Counted from the stretch's first letter, positions 18,378 to 26,620 are shown. The stretch: DNA of 32,182 nt from SAR202 cluster bacterium Casp-Chloro-G2 (GCA_002816575.1 MUCI01000007.1:1-32182), one strand, 5' to 3'. The notes: generated by a model from the sequence alone, not told the origin. Numbers and translations: made by a program.

Positions 18378-18416
18378 GTGGCCCGCCGGGGCGGACTGGA
18401 TTTGGCGCGATTGTGC

Positions 18417-18444
18417 TTGACCACAAGTGATGATATTCTATACA
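18417..18444 (+). promoter_or_regulatory. speH promoter
   Basis: TTGACC at 18417-18422, a 16-nt spacer, and TATACA at 18439-18444. It precedes speH by about 67 nt. On the other strand the same AT-rich patch contains TAGAAT (18435-18440), a possible -10 for the divergent ABC operon, so the two promoters may overlap. Confidence 0.55.
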
Positions 18445-18511
18445 ACTGAATTTGCCAAGGAGAGCGGTTTCGTTATTCCGGCTTTCTAACGCGTATTTGT
18501 CTGGAGGCTGG

Positions 18512-18943
18512 ATGCACCTGGTTATCGACGGTTACGGCGGGGATATCGCCAAGATGTGGGACGAGGACCTGGTCAGAAAATTTCTGTACCAATATCCCGA
18601 TTCCCTGGACATGACTCGTATCACCGAGCCCAAGGTGCTGAAATACGAAGCCCCCAAGAACGAAGACTCCGGCGTGTCCGGTTTCGTGATCATCGCCGAG
18701 AGTCATATCAGCATCCATACCTTTCCGCGCAAAGACTACATCAACATCGACATCTTTTCCTGCCGGTCTTTCAATCATGAACTGGCTCTGGAAGACGTCA
18801 AAGAATCGTTCGGCCTGACCGAGGTCAAAACCTGGCTTCTCGACCGCGGTCTGGAGTGGCTGGACGAGCGGCAGGGATTGGCTGAAGCACAAGACCAGCG
18901 CGCCGCACTCGAGGCCAGAGGACCCGGCAACCACCGTGCTTGA
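18512..18943 (+). CDS. speH: SpeH/AdoMetDC-family pyruvoyl decarboxylase
   Basis: Member of the S-adenosylmethionine decarboxylase (SpeH/SpeD class 1B) family, which self-cleaves to form a pyruvoyl cofactor. The 143-residue protein has AESHISIHTF: cleavage is expected between E63 and S64, with H69 and C84 (IFSC) at the spacing of the T. maritima enzyme's Ser63, His68 and Cys83. I start at the ATG because GGAGG lies 4 nt upstream; an upstream TTG 20 codons earlier is less likely. It overlaps agmatinase by 8 nt (GTGCTTGA). No spermidine synthase is in the window. Family members lacking SpeE partners are known to have become arginine or ornithine decarboxylases, so this could supply agmatine to SpeB rather than make decarboxylated AdoMet. 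Family is certain; substrate is not. Confidence 0.88.
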   Translation: MHLVIDGYGGDIAKMWDEDLVRKFLYQYPDSLDMTRITEPKVLKYEAPKNEDSGVSGFVIIAESHISIHTFPRKDYINIDIFSCRSFNHELALEDVKESFGLTEVKTWLLDRGLEWLDERQGLAEAQDQRAALEARGPGNHRA

Positions 18944-19907
18944 TTCTGGGTCTCTTGATTCCGGGCCCCTGGATTCTTGGGTTGATGATGATGAAGATTC
19001 CGGCGCGTTCCCCTTCATCCCCCATAACTTCCTCGCCTTGCCCCAGGAACAATCCTCCCTTGAATCCGCCCGCGCGGTCGTGATTCCGGTCCCTTACGAC
19101 AGCACAACTTCCTTCAGGAGCGGTACCCGGGAGGGTCCACAGGCCATCATCGCAGCGTCCTATGGTTTAGAGAATTACGATTTCGAACTTGGATTGGATG
19201 TGTCCGAGATTGGCATCCACACCACAGACGCCATCGAACCTCACATGGCTGGCCCGGAGTACATGACCGGCCGGATCAGAGAGGTGGTGGCCGCCTACCT
19301 GGACACGGGGAAGACAGTCGGCCTGCTGGGCGGGGAGCACTCCATCACCATCGGTTCGGTCCAAGCCCACGTTGAGATGTACCCCAACCTTTCCGTGCTG
19401 TATCTGGACGCCCATGCCGACCTGCGGGACGAGTACATGGGCACTCCCTACGGCCACGCTTCCGCGGCACGCCGGGCTTATGAGTGCTGCCCCATCGCGC
19501 TGGCCGGGGTGCGCAGTCTCTGCCAGGAGGAGCACGACTTCATCCGCGATAACGACGTGCCGGTTTGGTACTGGGCCCCCGATGCTGGCGGCGGCCCGCC
19601 GGACAGCCTCCCGGATAGGATCATTGATAGGATCATTGAGAACTTGAGCGACACGGTGTACGTGAGCGTGGACCTGGACGTGCTGGACCCCGCTTTGATG
19701 CCTGCCGTGGGCACGCCGGAACCGGGGGGTATGGCATGGCACCAATTGGTTTCTCTGATTGCCAAGGTGGCGGATTCGCGCCGGATAGTGGGGTTCGACG
19801 TATGCGAACTGGCCCCCGCCGACGGACCGCCCGCCTGCTCCTATACCGCCGCCAAACTGGTCTATAAGCTGATCGCCCACGCCTGTAGCCCGCAAAGCCC
19901 TGGTTGA
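18936..19907 (+). CDS. speB: Agmatinase (ureohydrolase)
   Basis: Predicted to hydrolyse agmatine to putrescine and urea with a binuclear manganese centre. The 323-residue protein has all arginase-superfamily ligands: H135 in GGEHS, D158, H160 and D162 in DAHADLRDEY, and D246 and D248 in SVDLDVLDP, followed by GTPEPGG, which favours agmatinase. The start is GTG, overlapping speH by 8 nt, so the two are coupled. The first 23 residues are an unusual Asp/Ser/Gly repeat (LDSG-like units) with no counterpart in typical SpeB, caused by a degenerate DNA repeat at about 18939-19001. No downstream polyamine gene follows; the next gene is 181 nt away. Confidence 0.92.
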   Translation: MLDSGSLDSGPLDSWVDDDEDSGAFPFIPHNFLALPQEQSSLESARAVVIPVPYDSTTSFRSGTREGPQAIIAASYGLENYDFELGLDVSEIGIHTTDAIEPHMAGPEYMTGRIREVVAAYLDTGKTVGLLGGEHSITIGSVQAHVEMYPNLSVLYLDAHADLRDEYMGTPYGHASAARRAYECCPIALAGVRSLCQEEHDFIRDNDVPVWYWAPDAGGGPPDSLPDRIIDRIIENLSDTVYVSVDLDVLDPALMPAVGTPEPGGMAWHQLVSLIAKVADSRRIVGFDVCELAPADGPPACSYTAAKLVYKLIAHACSPQSPG

Positions 19908-20088
19908 TCGCCTCGAGGGTGTGCCGGAGTGTGATTCCCCGAGGGTTTAACCGGCCTGTGCTTGCAGCCTGAATCACTGGGACCCTAAATCCCTTAAGGC
20001 GTGTGCCTATGGCGGCTGGGCCAGTTGGTATGAGATGCTGGCTGTAGACTAATAGATAGCCAGCCTTCTCCAACTGGGCAGTTGATCG

Positions 20089-20790
20089 ATGAGCATAACC
20101 CTCCGCATCGGCCGGGTCTTCGGCATCCCCATAGAAGTCAACATCAGTTGGCTCGTTGTTTTCGTCCTGCTGACCTACCTGCTTGCCAATGAATTCGCCG
20201 ACGCCAACCTGCATTGGTCGGCGGCCCAGCGCTGGTCCGTGGCAATGGCCACGGTGTTCCTATTCTTCACTTCGGTGCTGGCCCACGAGCTTAGCCATAG
20301 CGTGATGGCCCTGAGCAAGGGAATCCCGGTGAGGAGCATCACCCTGTTCATATTCGGCGGCGTCTCCAGACTCGACCAGGAGCCCCAGCAGCCCTTCACC
20401 GAATTCTTGGTCGCTCTGGTGGGGCCCCTGCTTAGCCTGCTGCTGGCGGCCATATTTGGCTCGGCCTGGTTCCTGTTGGGTCGGGGCAATTCAGCTTTGG
20501 AAGTGGTGCTGCTGCTGCTGGCTTGGACCAACCTAAGTTTGGGCGTGTTCAACCTGGTGCCTGGTTACCCGTTGGACGGCGGCCGCCTGCTGCGGGCCGG
20601 GATCTGGGGGATGACCGGCAACTACCTGCGGGCGACCAAGATTGCTGCGGCGCTGGGCCAGGTGGTGGGCGGCGCCATGGTGCTGGCCGGCGTTATTCTC
20701 ATGGTGAAGATCGAACCGGTGGACGGGGTCTGGATCGGCGTGGTCGGCATATTCCTGTTTTCGATCGCGCGCGGCAGCTACCCGAAATAG
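20089..20790 (+). CDS. M50-family site-2-type membrane metalloprotease
   Basis: Intramembrane zinc protease of the SpoIVFB/site-2 type, 233 residues with about six membrane segments. The zinc motif HELSH (H66, E67, H70) lies in the second long hydrophobic stretch, and the second half of the active site is NLVPGYPLDGGRLLRA with D163. FGIPIEVNISWL at the N-terminus and GGVSRLDQEP are group hallmarks. Many homologues of this subgroup carry a pair of C-terminal CBS domains; this one ends at residue 233 without them, and the sequence after the stop shows no continuing frame. It has no obvious substrate or partner nearby. The upstream gap (19908-20088) has no gene. Confidence 0.9.
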   Translation: MSITLRIGRVFGIPIEVNISWLVVFVLLTYLLANEFADANLHWSAAQRWSVAMATVFLFFTSVLAHELSHSVMALSKGIPVRSITLFIFGGVSRLDQEPQQPFTEFLVALVGPLLSLLLAAIFGSAWFLLGRGNSALEVVLLLLAWTNLSLGVFNLVPGYPLDGGRLLRAGIWGMTGNYLRATKIAAALGQVVGGAMVLAGVILMVKIEPVDGVWIGVVGIFLFSIARGSYPK

Positions 20791-20846
20791 GGCTCCTTGG
20801 ATGATTGCCGCGCAACCTCCAGTCTCGGGCCAGGCAACGCCACCTA

Positions 20847-20855
20847 TGCTAAAAT
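20847..20855 (+). promoter_or_regulatory. Extended -10 promoter of the cysteine desulfurase gene
   Basis: TGCTAAAAT matches TGn plus TAAAAT. It lies about 50 nt upstream of the ATG. No clear -35 is present, as is common for extended -10 promoters. Confidence 0.5.
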
Positions 20856-20906
20856 AGCTTCCACAGCGATTCGCGGCCAAAGCGGCCGATGTAGATACGG
20901 ATACAC

Positions 20907-22100
20907 ATGACGGTTGAAGGCACAGTCTACCTGGACAACGCGGGCACAACCTCACTGGACCCACAGGTCCTGGAGGCGATGCTCCCCTATTTCACCCAGC
21001 ACTTTGGTAACCCCTCCAGTCTCCACTCGGTAGGCCAGGAGGCCCGTTACGCCCTGGACGAAGCCCGGGAGCGGGTGGCGGGCGTCCTGAAATGCCGCCC
21101 CAGAGAAGTGGTGTTCACCGGCGGCGGGACCGAGTCGGATAACTCCGCCATCCACGGAGTGGCCACGGCCCTTCAGGAAACGGGAAACCACATCATAACT
21201 TCTAGCGTAGAACATCATGCGGTGTTGCACGCTTGTCAAAACCTGGAGTCCCAGGGGTTTGAGGTCACCTACCTGCCGGTGGATCCGGATGGCATGGTCC
21301 AGCCCGAGTCGGTTTACAACGCCATCACCGAGAACACCACGTTGGTGACTCTCATGTACGGAAACAACGAGATCGGGACCATAAATCCCATCGCCGAGAT
21401 AGCCAAGTCCGTCAAGAAAAGGGCCGTTGAGCTGTCCCGAACCGTAGTCTTTCACACCGACGCGGTCCAGGCCGCCGGGTTCTTGGACCTGGACGTGGCC
21501 GCTCTGGGCGTTGACCTGCTGAGTCTGTCGGGGCACAAATTCCATGGTCCCAAGGGCACGGGAGTGCTCTACATCAAGCGTGGCACGCCCTATCTGCCGC
21601 TGATCTTGGGCGGCGGCCAAGAACGAGAACGGCGCTCGGGCACCGAGAACGTACCCGGCATAATCGGACTCTCTCTGGCCCTCGAAGCCGCCAACTCCGC
21701 GAGAGTCGAGACCAGCCAACACTGCGCCGGTCTGCGTGACCGGATCATCGAGGCCGTCTTGGAGCAGATACCTGGCAGCCGGCTGAATGGCCACGCCACC
21801 CATAGACTGCCCAACAACGCGAACTTCTCCTTCACGGGAGTGGAGGGCGAGCCGATCCTGCTGGGGCTGGACATGGCCGGGATCGCGGCCTCCAGCGGCA
21901 GCGCGTGCAGCTCCGGCTCCCTTGAGCCATCCCACGTCCTGTTGGCGCTGGGCCAATCGGCTGAGATCGCCCGCGGCAGCCTCAGACTGACACTGGGCCG
22001 GGACAACACGGCAGAAGAAGTGGAATACCTTTTGGAAGTGCTGGTGGACCTGGTGCAGCGATTGCGCCAGCTGCCCAGCCTGACGACCGCGCGCTCTTGA
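20907..22100 (+). CDS. Cysteine desulfurase (NifS/IscS-type)
   Basis: PLP enzyme that converts cysteine to alanine and passes sulfur as a persulfide for Fe-S cluster, tRNA or cofactor synthesis. The 397-residue protein has YLDNAGTT at the N-terminus, GGTESDN for the phosphate group, HTDAVQAAG (183-191), [10 protein letters not shown] with the PLP lysine K211, RSGTENV, and the catalytic cysteine C334 in the short-loop [17 protein letters not shown]. That last motif is the group I (NifS/IscS) form. No iscU, iscR, iscA or mnmA is beside it, so I cannot say which sulfur pathway it serves. It is expressed from its own promoter and followed after 49 nt by a lipoprotein gene. Confidence 0.95.
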   Translation: MTVEGTVYLDNAGTTSLDPQVLEAMLPYFTQHFGNPSSLHSVGQEARYALDEARERVAGVLKCRPREVVFTGGGTESDNSAIHGVATALQETGNHIITSSVEHHAVLHACQNLESQGFEVTYLPVDPDGMVQPESVYNAITENTTLVTLMYGNNEIGTINPIAEIAKSVKKRAVELSRTVVFHTDAVQAAGFLDLDVAALGVDLLSLSGHKFHGPKGTGVLYIKRGTPYLPLILGGGQERERRSGTENVPGIIGLSLALEAANSARVETSQHCAGLRDRIIEAVLEQIPGSRLNGHATHRLPNNANFSFTGVEGEPILLGLDMAGIAASSGSACSSGSLEPSHVLLALGQSAEIARGSLRLTLGRDNTAEEVEYLLEVLVDLVQRLRQLPSLTTARS

Positions 22101-22185
22101 ACGCGCTCATGAACCGGCAGGCGTCCGAATCGGAGAACCCCCAAACCTCATGGAACCATCGGGTTCCCACGCCTGGAGAATCGGC

Positions 22186-23010
22186 TTGATAACAAGGCGA
22201 AATTTTTTCGTGCTTCTCGTCATTGTGACCCCCCTGGTAATCGCGGCATGCAGCAGCACTTCTAGCACGTTGGGTCAGTACCACGAGGGCCGGATCTTGA
22301 TTCTTAATGTGATGCAGATCGAACGCGCCGACGAGCTTCGCTACTCGACCATCGACCCCGAGCAAGAGATACGCAAATGGCGGATCCAGCCTTCAAAAGA
22401 CGGCAATGAACTGGTGTTGATGCGGATCAAAGTTCAGAATAATGTCGCCGTCAAAGCTGTATTCGAGGCCGACGGACAGGCGGCGGTGCTGCGCGATTTC
22501 TTCCAGAACGATTACCGTCCCCTCAGCGTCAGCGACACGGTATACTTGGACCGCCGTGGCCAAGGAGACACCACTGTGACCCTGGAGGACGGAGTGTGCT
22601 CCGACCACACCAAGACGGTGGTGAACGCCGGCAGCGAGGTGCGGTGGACCAACACCGGCGAGACTGCATCGGCCCTCCAATTCGCACCGGGCACCATCCC
22701 GGAAATGGGCGATGAGCCGATCATGGTTGCTCCGGGAGATTCTCTGTCCCACCGGTTTGAACAGCCGGGGGCGTTCACTTACCGGTGCAGCACCAACGGC
22801 GAAGAGCCCTCCATGCTGGCCCAGATCTTGGTTGAGGATTCCAGCTCGGTTCGGAAGCAGCAGGAGACCAATATCCTCTTCCTAGAGGGCCCGTTCGAGC
22901 TGCTCAAAGACACCGCAGTCGATGGCTGGATGATCTTTGAGGTACCCGAGGGCACCAAGCTCCGCGACCTGCGCTGGCGTGCCGGTGACAGCATCACCGT
23001 CCGATTCTAG
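22186..23010 (+). CDS. Lipoprotein with embedded cupredoxin-like domain
   Basis: Probable membrane-anchored extracytoplasmic protein of unknown function. A signal of basic then hydrophobic residues ends in lipobox VIAAC-SS. I favour the TTG start because GGAG lies 7 nt upstream and it gives a normal lipoprotein signal; an ATG at 22150 without a ribosome-binding site is the alternative. The first part (ILNVMQIER, then ELVLMRIKVQN) and the last part (VDGWMIFEVPEGTKLRDLRW) resemble the two halves of a DUF4352-like beta sandwich. Between them is a cupredoxin-like domain, with GSEVRWTNTGE, a PGDSLSHRFEQPGAFTYRC strand and a Cys-x9-Met arrangement. The His that normally follows the Cys in blue-copper loops is replaced (CSTNGEEPSM), so copper binding is doubtful. 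Confidence 0.75.
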   Translation: MITRRNFFVLLVIVTPLVIAACSSTSSTLGQYHEGRILILNVMQIERADELRYSTIDPEQEIRKWRIQPSKDGNELVLMRIKVQNNVAVKAVFEADGQAAVLRDFFQNDYRPLSVSDTVYLDRRGQGDTTVTLEDGVCSDHTKTVVNAGSEVRWTNTGETASALQFAPGTIPEMGDEPIMVAPGDSLSHRFEQPGAFTYRCSTNGEEPSMLAQILVEDSSSVRKQQETNILFLEGPFELLKDTAVDGWMIFEVPEGTKLRDLRWRAGDSITVRF

Positions 23011-23090
23011 CCGCTCCGTTACCCATATCCGATGGCCGATCTCCCACCAATCGTTTGTCCGAATCCCGGCGGGCCCCTTTCGGCGTGGGT

Positions 23091-23096
23091 TAAAAT
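23091..23096 (+). promoter_or_regulatory. -10 element upstream of the kinase-like gene
   Basis: TAAAAT, identical to the -10 hexamer before the acetyltransferase and cysteine desulfurase genes. It lies 27 nt before the ATG at 23124. No convincing -35 or TGn extension is present. Confidence 0.35.
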
Positions 23097-23123
23097 CTAG
23101 GCCACATCTGATTGGGAGCGTTT

Positions 23124-23759
23124 ATGGGCCGGTTGATCGACATTCTGGTTTTCGGCGGCGAGCGAAGGGTGACGCAGGGCGCTCCGCCGCCCGGTTGGCG
23201 CAGGCTGTTCCACATGGTAGCCGGATCGTCTATCCCGGTGGCCGGGATCTTCATCGCCGAAACACCCATGATCTGGATATTGGCCGTGCTGGCTGCCGGG
23301 GGGTTGTGCCTGGACCTGGTCCGGTTCCGGCTTGCTTGGCTGAACCGGCTATTCACCCGCTGGCTGGCCCCGCTCCTCAAGCCCGACGAAGCGGCCCACA
23401 TCACCGGCGCAACCTACATGGTCATCGCCGCCCTGCTGGTCTTCGTCCTCTTTGGGAAAGAGGTGGGGATACCCGTCATGTTCTTCCTGTCCCTTGGCGA
23501 CCCGGCAGCGGCCCTGGTGGGTGGACGCATGCCCGGACCCAGGTTTCGCGGCAAGTCTCCATTCGGGACGGTGGCGTTCGTGGCGGCCGGGGCTGGAGCA
23601 GTGGCCGTATTGATCGCGGCGGGAGGCATCGACCATTACTGGGCGCTATGGGTGGGGGCCGCCGTGGGGGGAGTGGTGGAACTGGCATCGCTGCCGCCGG
23701 ACGACAACCTGGCCGTGCCGATGGTCGCGGGGGCAGCCATGTTCCTGATGGGAGTGTGA
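23124..23759 (+). CDS. Polyprenol/phytol kinase-like (Dgk1/Sec59/VTE5 family) membrane protein
   Basis: Integral membrane protein of the CTP-dependent lipid kinase family (dolichol kinase Sec59, Dgk1, phytol kinase VTE5), which phosphorylates isoprenoid alcohols or diacylglycerol. It has 211 residues with about six hydrophobic segments. Diagnostic pieces are RRLFHMVAGS near the N-terminus, DEAAHITGATYMVIA in the middle, SLGDPAAALVGGRMPGPRFRGKSPFGTVAF for the nucleotide site, and PPDDNLAVPMVAG near the end. The ATG at 23124 is preceded by GGGAG 5 nt upstream and is preferred to a TTG at 23112. The substrate cannot be told from sequence. Confidence 0.85.
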   Translation: MGRLIDILVFGGERRVTQGAPPPGWRRLFHMVAGSSIPVAGIFIAETPMIWILAVLAAGGLCLDLVRFRLAWLNRLFTRWLAPLLKPDEAAHITGATYMVIAALLVFVLFGKEVGIPVMFFLSLGDPAAALVGGRMPGPRFRGKSPFGTVAFVAAGAGAVAVLIAAGGIDHYWALWVGAAVGGVVELASLPPDDNLAVPMVAGAAMFLMGV

Positions 23760-23778
23760 GGCTTACGCGGGTCCTCCG

Positions 23779-23809
23779 GGGGCCTCAGGATGAGCGGAGC
23801 GAGCGCCCC
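23779..23809. repeat. REP-like hairpin between convergent genes
   Basis: GGGGC and GCCCC flank a core whose CTCA/TGAG arms form an inner hairpin. The 14-nt core at 23784-23797 is 12/14 identical to one at 32041-32054. It sits in the 59-nt gap between two convergent stops and may act as a processing or weak termination signal; there is no T run. Confidence 0.4.
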
Positions 23810-23818
23810 ATGTTCAGT

Positions 23819-25174
23819 CTACGCAGCCCCGTCGAACTCGGTTATCTCCGCGCGTTCCCGCTGGAATTTTACGTAGGCTTGCTTAGTCATCAGAGGCCGG
23901 TGGTTGGCCTTGATCTCTTTCGCCCTTTTTGCCCCGTCGGCCAGCAGGTCGATGACCACCATGGCCATGATCTTGGCCGGCAGGACCACCGCTGACTCAT
24001 AGTCGGTGATGATATATTCCTTGCTGTGTCCCGGACCCACGGCGCCGGCGGTGTAGGGATGGCAGGACGGGATCAGGTGGCTCAGGTCTCCCATGTCGGT
24101 GGAACCGCCCCGGTTGCGGCGCGGCGGCATCACCAAAGTCCCGTTCTCGCCTACCATCTCCACCGCCGTCCGCCGGAAGATGTCCTGCAGCTTGCTATCA
24201 TGGCGCATGGGCAGGTAGCCGGGGATGGTGGTGATGTTCACCGACGCGCCGACGGCCAGTGCGCCGGCCCGGAAGCAACGGTCAACCGCCGCCGAGTTCT
24301 CCACCACCATAAGGGGAGTCGAAGAACGGACCCGCCATTCCAGCCTCACGTCGGAGGGCACCGCGCTCACGGCCTCGCCTCCCCTGGTCATGATGCCGTG
24401 GATGCGCACGGTGTCGTCGGCCCGGTGCGTCTCTCTGAGGGAGTTGATGGCCTGAATGGCGAAAGATGCCGCGTTCAGGGCGTTGATCCCCATATGGGGC
24501 AGGCTGCCGGCGTGGGCGCCCCTGCCGGTGTATTTCACGAACTTGACCACGTGGCCGTTGCTGGTGCCGCCCATGGCGAATCTGCGCTCGCCCATGTCGC
24601 TGGCGGTGTGGCACATCATGGCGATGTCCACGTCATCGAACTCCCCCAGCCGAATCAGCTCCTGTTTGCCGCCCAGGAACTCGACCATGCCCTGGCTGCG
24701 CATCTCCAGCCGCTGTTCAACCTCGATAAACTCTTCAGCGGGCACGGCGAAGGGAACGATCTCTCCAGAGAGCTGGGCGGTGACCTCCGGGGTCAGCAGG
24801 CCCATGGTTGCGCCCAGCATCATGCCGATCTGGCAGTGGTGGCCGCAGGCGTGGGCCGCTCCGGTCTCGGGGTCGGCATGGGGGTGTTCGGTCACCACCA
24901 GCGAATCCAGTTCTCCGATCACGGCCACCGCCGGGCCTGGTCCGGCGCCGCCCTTGATGCGGCCCTTGAGTCCGGTGAGGGCCAGGCCGCTCCGGTGTTC
25001 CACGCCCAATTCCTGGAACTTTTCGGCGACCAGGCGAGAGGTCTTTACCTCCCTGAACCCTGACTCGGGGTTGTCCAAAACCAGCTTGGCCAAGTCGATT
25101 ATCTCTTTCTTGCGCTTCTCGATGGTCTCGCAGGCCCGCTTCTTGAGCTCTTCGATGTTCAGGGGAGCGGTCAA
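23819..25174 (-). CDS. M20-family amidohydrolase, second of a tandem pair
   Basis: Zinc-dependent amidohydrolase/peptidase of the M20 (AbgB- and aminoacylase-like) type, 451 residues. It has GELDSLVV, the metal motif AHACGHHCQIGMMLG with C110, VPAEEF with E147-E148, MMCHTAS, the dimerisation-domain stretch GRGAHAGSLPHMGINALNA, and GGSTDMGDLSHLIPSCHPY near the end. The frame stays open far upstream, but the protein starts at the TTG whose TTGA overlaps the stop of the first M20 gene by 4 nt. It is a clear paralogue of that gene along its whole length. AbgA/AbgB, which cleave p-aminobenzoyl-glutamate, are a precedent for two M20 paralogues acting as one heteromeric enzyme. The substrate here is unknown. 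Confidence 0.9.
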   Translation of the reverse strand: MTAPLNIEELKKRACETIEKRKKEIIDLAKLVLDNPESGFREVKTSRLVAEKFQELGVEHRSGLALTGLKGRIKGGAGPGPAVAVIGELDSLVVTEHPHADPETGAAHACGHHCQIGMMLGATMGLLTPEVTAQLSGEIVPFAVPAEEFIEVEQRLEMRSQGMVEFLGGKQELIRLGEFDDVDIAMMCHTASDMGERRFAMGGTSNGHVVKFVKYTGRGAHAGSLPHMGINALNAASFAIQAINSLRETHRADDTVRIHGIMTRGGEAVSAVPSDVRLEWRVRSSTPLMVVENSAAVDRCFRAGALAVGASVNITTIPGYLPMRHDSKLQDIFRRTAVEMVGENGTLVMPPRRNRGGSTDMGDLSHLIPSCHPYTAGAVGPGHSKEYIITDYESAVVLPAKIMAMVVIDLLADGAKRAKEIKANHRPLMTKQAYVKFQRERAEITEFDGAA

Positions 25175-26508
25175 CTTTTTGCACCCTCGAAAAGTTCTTC
25201 TGAGGCCAGATTGCGCATGAACTTGAGATATTCGGAAACGGACATTTCGGGGCGTTGGCCGCCCGCGATGCTGTTGCCGTGGGACGCGCCGTCGCCCAGC
25301 AGGTCGATGGCCGTATGGGCCAACGCCTTGGCCCCCTTGATCACCGCCAGACTGTAGTCCTCGATGACGTAGGTGGAACCGTGGCCCAGCCCGGTGGCCC
25401 CGCCCACGTAGGGATGGATAACCGGCATCAGATGGCTGATGTCTCCCATGTCGGTCGATCCGCCCCGGTGGTGAACATAACCGACGTTTTCCTCGCCCAC
25501 CAACTCGACGGCGTTGGCCCGGAATATCTCGGCCATCGCTTTGTTCTGCTGCAGGGGCATGTAGCCGGGGATGGTCTGTATCTTGACCTGGGCGCCGACG
25601 GCCATGGCCCCGGCCTTGAGCGCCCGGTCGACCTTGGTGTTGGCGTCCATCAGGGCTTCCAGGGTCTTGCCCCGGACAAAGGTCTCCATGCGCACGTCGG
25701 AGGGCACCGCGCTGACGGCCTCGCCGCCCTTGGTGATGATGGGGTGCACGCGGATGCTGTCTTCGTCGCGGAACGTCTCGCGGTTGTAGGCGATGGCGGA
25801 CAGCGCCAATGTCGCGGCGTTCAGGGCGTTGACGCCCAGGTGGGGGGCGCCTCCGGCGTGGGAGGCCTTGCCGATGAACTGGATGCGCTTGGCGACGGTG
25901 CCGTTGTTGGTGTTGCTGATGCACATCAGCTTCTCAGCGGGGTTGCTGGTGGTGTGCAGCATCATGGCCAGGTGAACGTCGTCAAACTCTCCCAGGCGGA
26001 CCAACTCGGGCTTGCCGCCCAGGAACTCGATCTTGCCGGCGCGGCGGAGCTCGTCCCGGAACTCGATCTCGATGTATTCTTCGGCGGGAACAGCCATGAA
26101 GGCGATGCGCCCGGCCAGCGACCCCAGTACATCGGGCTGGGTGAGTGCGGTGGCCGCGCCCAGCATCATGGCGATCTGGCAGTGGTGGCCGCAGGCATGG
26201 GCTGCCTTGGTGTCGGGGTCGGCATGAGGATGGTCGCCCACGATGAGAGAGTCCAATTCCCCCAGCATGGCCAGGGTCGGTCCGGGAGTGCCGCACCAGG
26301 CGTCGGCCCGCACACCGGTGATGGCCAAGCCACTTCTGGGCTGCAAGCCAAGTGCGCCGAACCTCTCAGCCACCAGTTTGGCGGTTTTGAGCTCCCGGAA
26401 CCCAGGCTCCGGATTCTTGAGTATGGTTTTCGCCAGGGCCACCAGGTCTTCGGCCTTTTCGTCGATGATCTCAGACACGCGACGTTTCAGTTCTTCTTTT
26501 GAAGGCAT
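25171..26508 (-). CDS. M20-family amidohydrolase, first of a tandem pair
   Basis: A 445-residue paralogue of the next gene. It has MLGELDSLIV, AHACGHHCQIAMMLG (C106, H108), VPAEEY (E143-E144), LHTTSNP with H185, the lid/dimer stretch GKASHAGGAPHLGVNALNA, and GGSTDMGDISHLMPVIHPY. The HACGHH tract differs from the HACGHD of many indole-acetyl-amino-acid hydrolases and from the HxCGHN of AbgB. I start at ATG (MPSKEEL) at 26508, where homology to its paralogue begins. The promoter should lie in the divergent region that contains the heptamer repeat. No transporter gene is adjacent. Specificity is unassigned. Confidence 0.9.
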   Translation of the reverse strand: MPSKEELKRRVSEIIDEKAEDLVALAKTILKNPEPGFRELKTAKLVAERFGALGLQPRSGLAITGVRADAWCGTPGPTLAMLGELDSLIVGDHPHADPDTKAAHACGHHCQIAMMLGAATALTQPDVLGSLAGRIAFMAVPAEEYIEIEFRDELRRAGKIEFLGGKPELVRLGEFDDVHLAMMLHTTSNPAEKLMCISNTNNGTVAKRIQFIGKASHAGGAPHLGVNALNAATLALSAIAYNRETFRDEDSIRVHPIITKGGEAVSAVPSDVRMETFVRGKTLEALMDANTKVDRALKAGAMAVGAQVKIQTIPGYMPLQQNKAMAEIFRANAVELVGEENVGYVHHRGGSTDMGDISHLMPVIHPYVGGATGLGHGSTYVIEDYSLAVIKGAKALAHTAIDLLGDGASHGNSIAGGQRPEMSVSEYLKFMRNLASEELFEGAKS

Positions 26509-26580
26509 TAAGGCTGCAGGCTCCAGGGTATCGCGACTGGGGTACGGCATAGGGCGCGTTGGGCTGCGTGCCAACCGCGT

Positions 26581-26620
26581 TTGGCGTTTGGCGTTTGGCG
26601 TTTGGCGTTTGGCGTTTGGA
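26581..26620. repeat. Heptanucleotide tandem repeat (TTTGGCG, about 5.7 copies)
   Basis: Five perfect copies of TTTGGCG plus a partial TTTGG, head to tail. They lie in the 214-nt divergent gap between the M20 pair and the glycerate kinase gene, about 38 nt before the kinase -10 element and 73 nt upstream of the M20 start. Seven-nt units of this kind are prone to slippage. Confidence 0.9.

Noticed and set aside
25175-25924. N-terminal extension of the second M20 protein (about 250 residues)
   Set aside because: The extension is Arg/Pro/Gln-rich out-of-frame translation of the first M20 gene; homology begins at the TTG at 25174.
25255-26502. Plus-strand frame of 415 codons over the first M20 gene
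   Set aside because: Low-complexity antisense shadow; the M20 metal motifs are on the minus strand.
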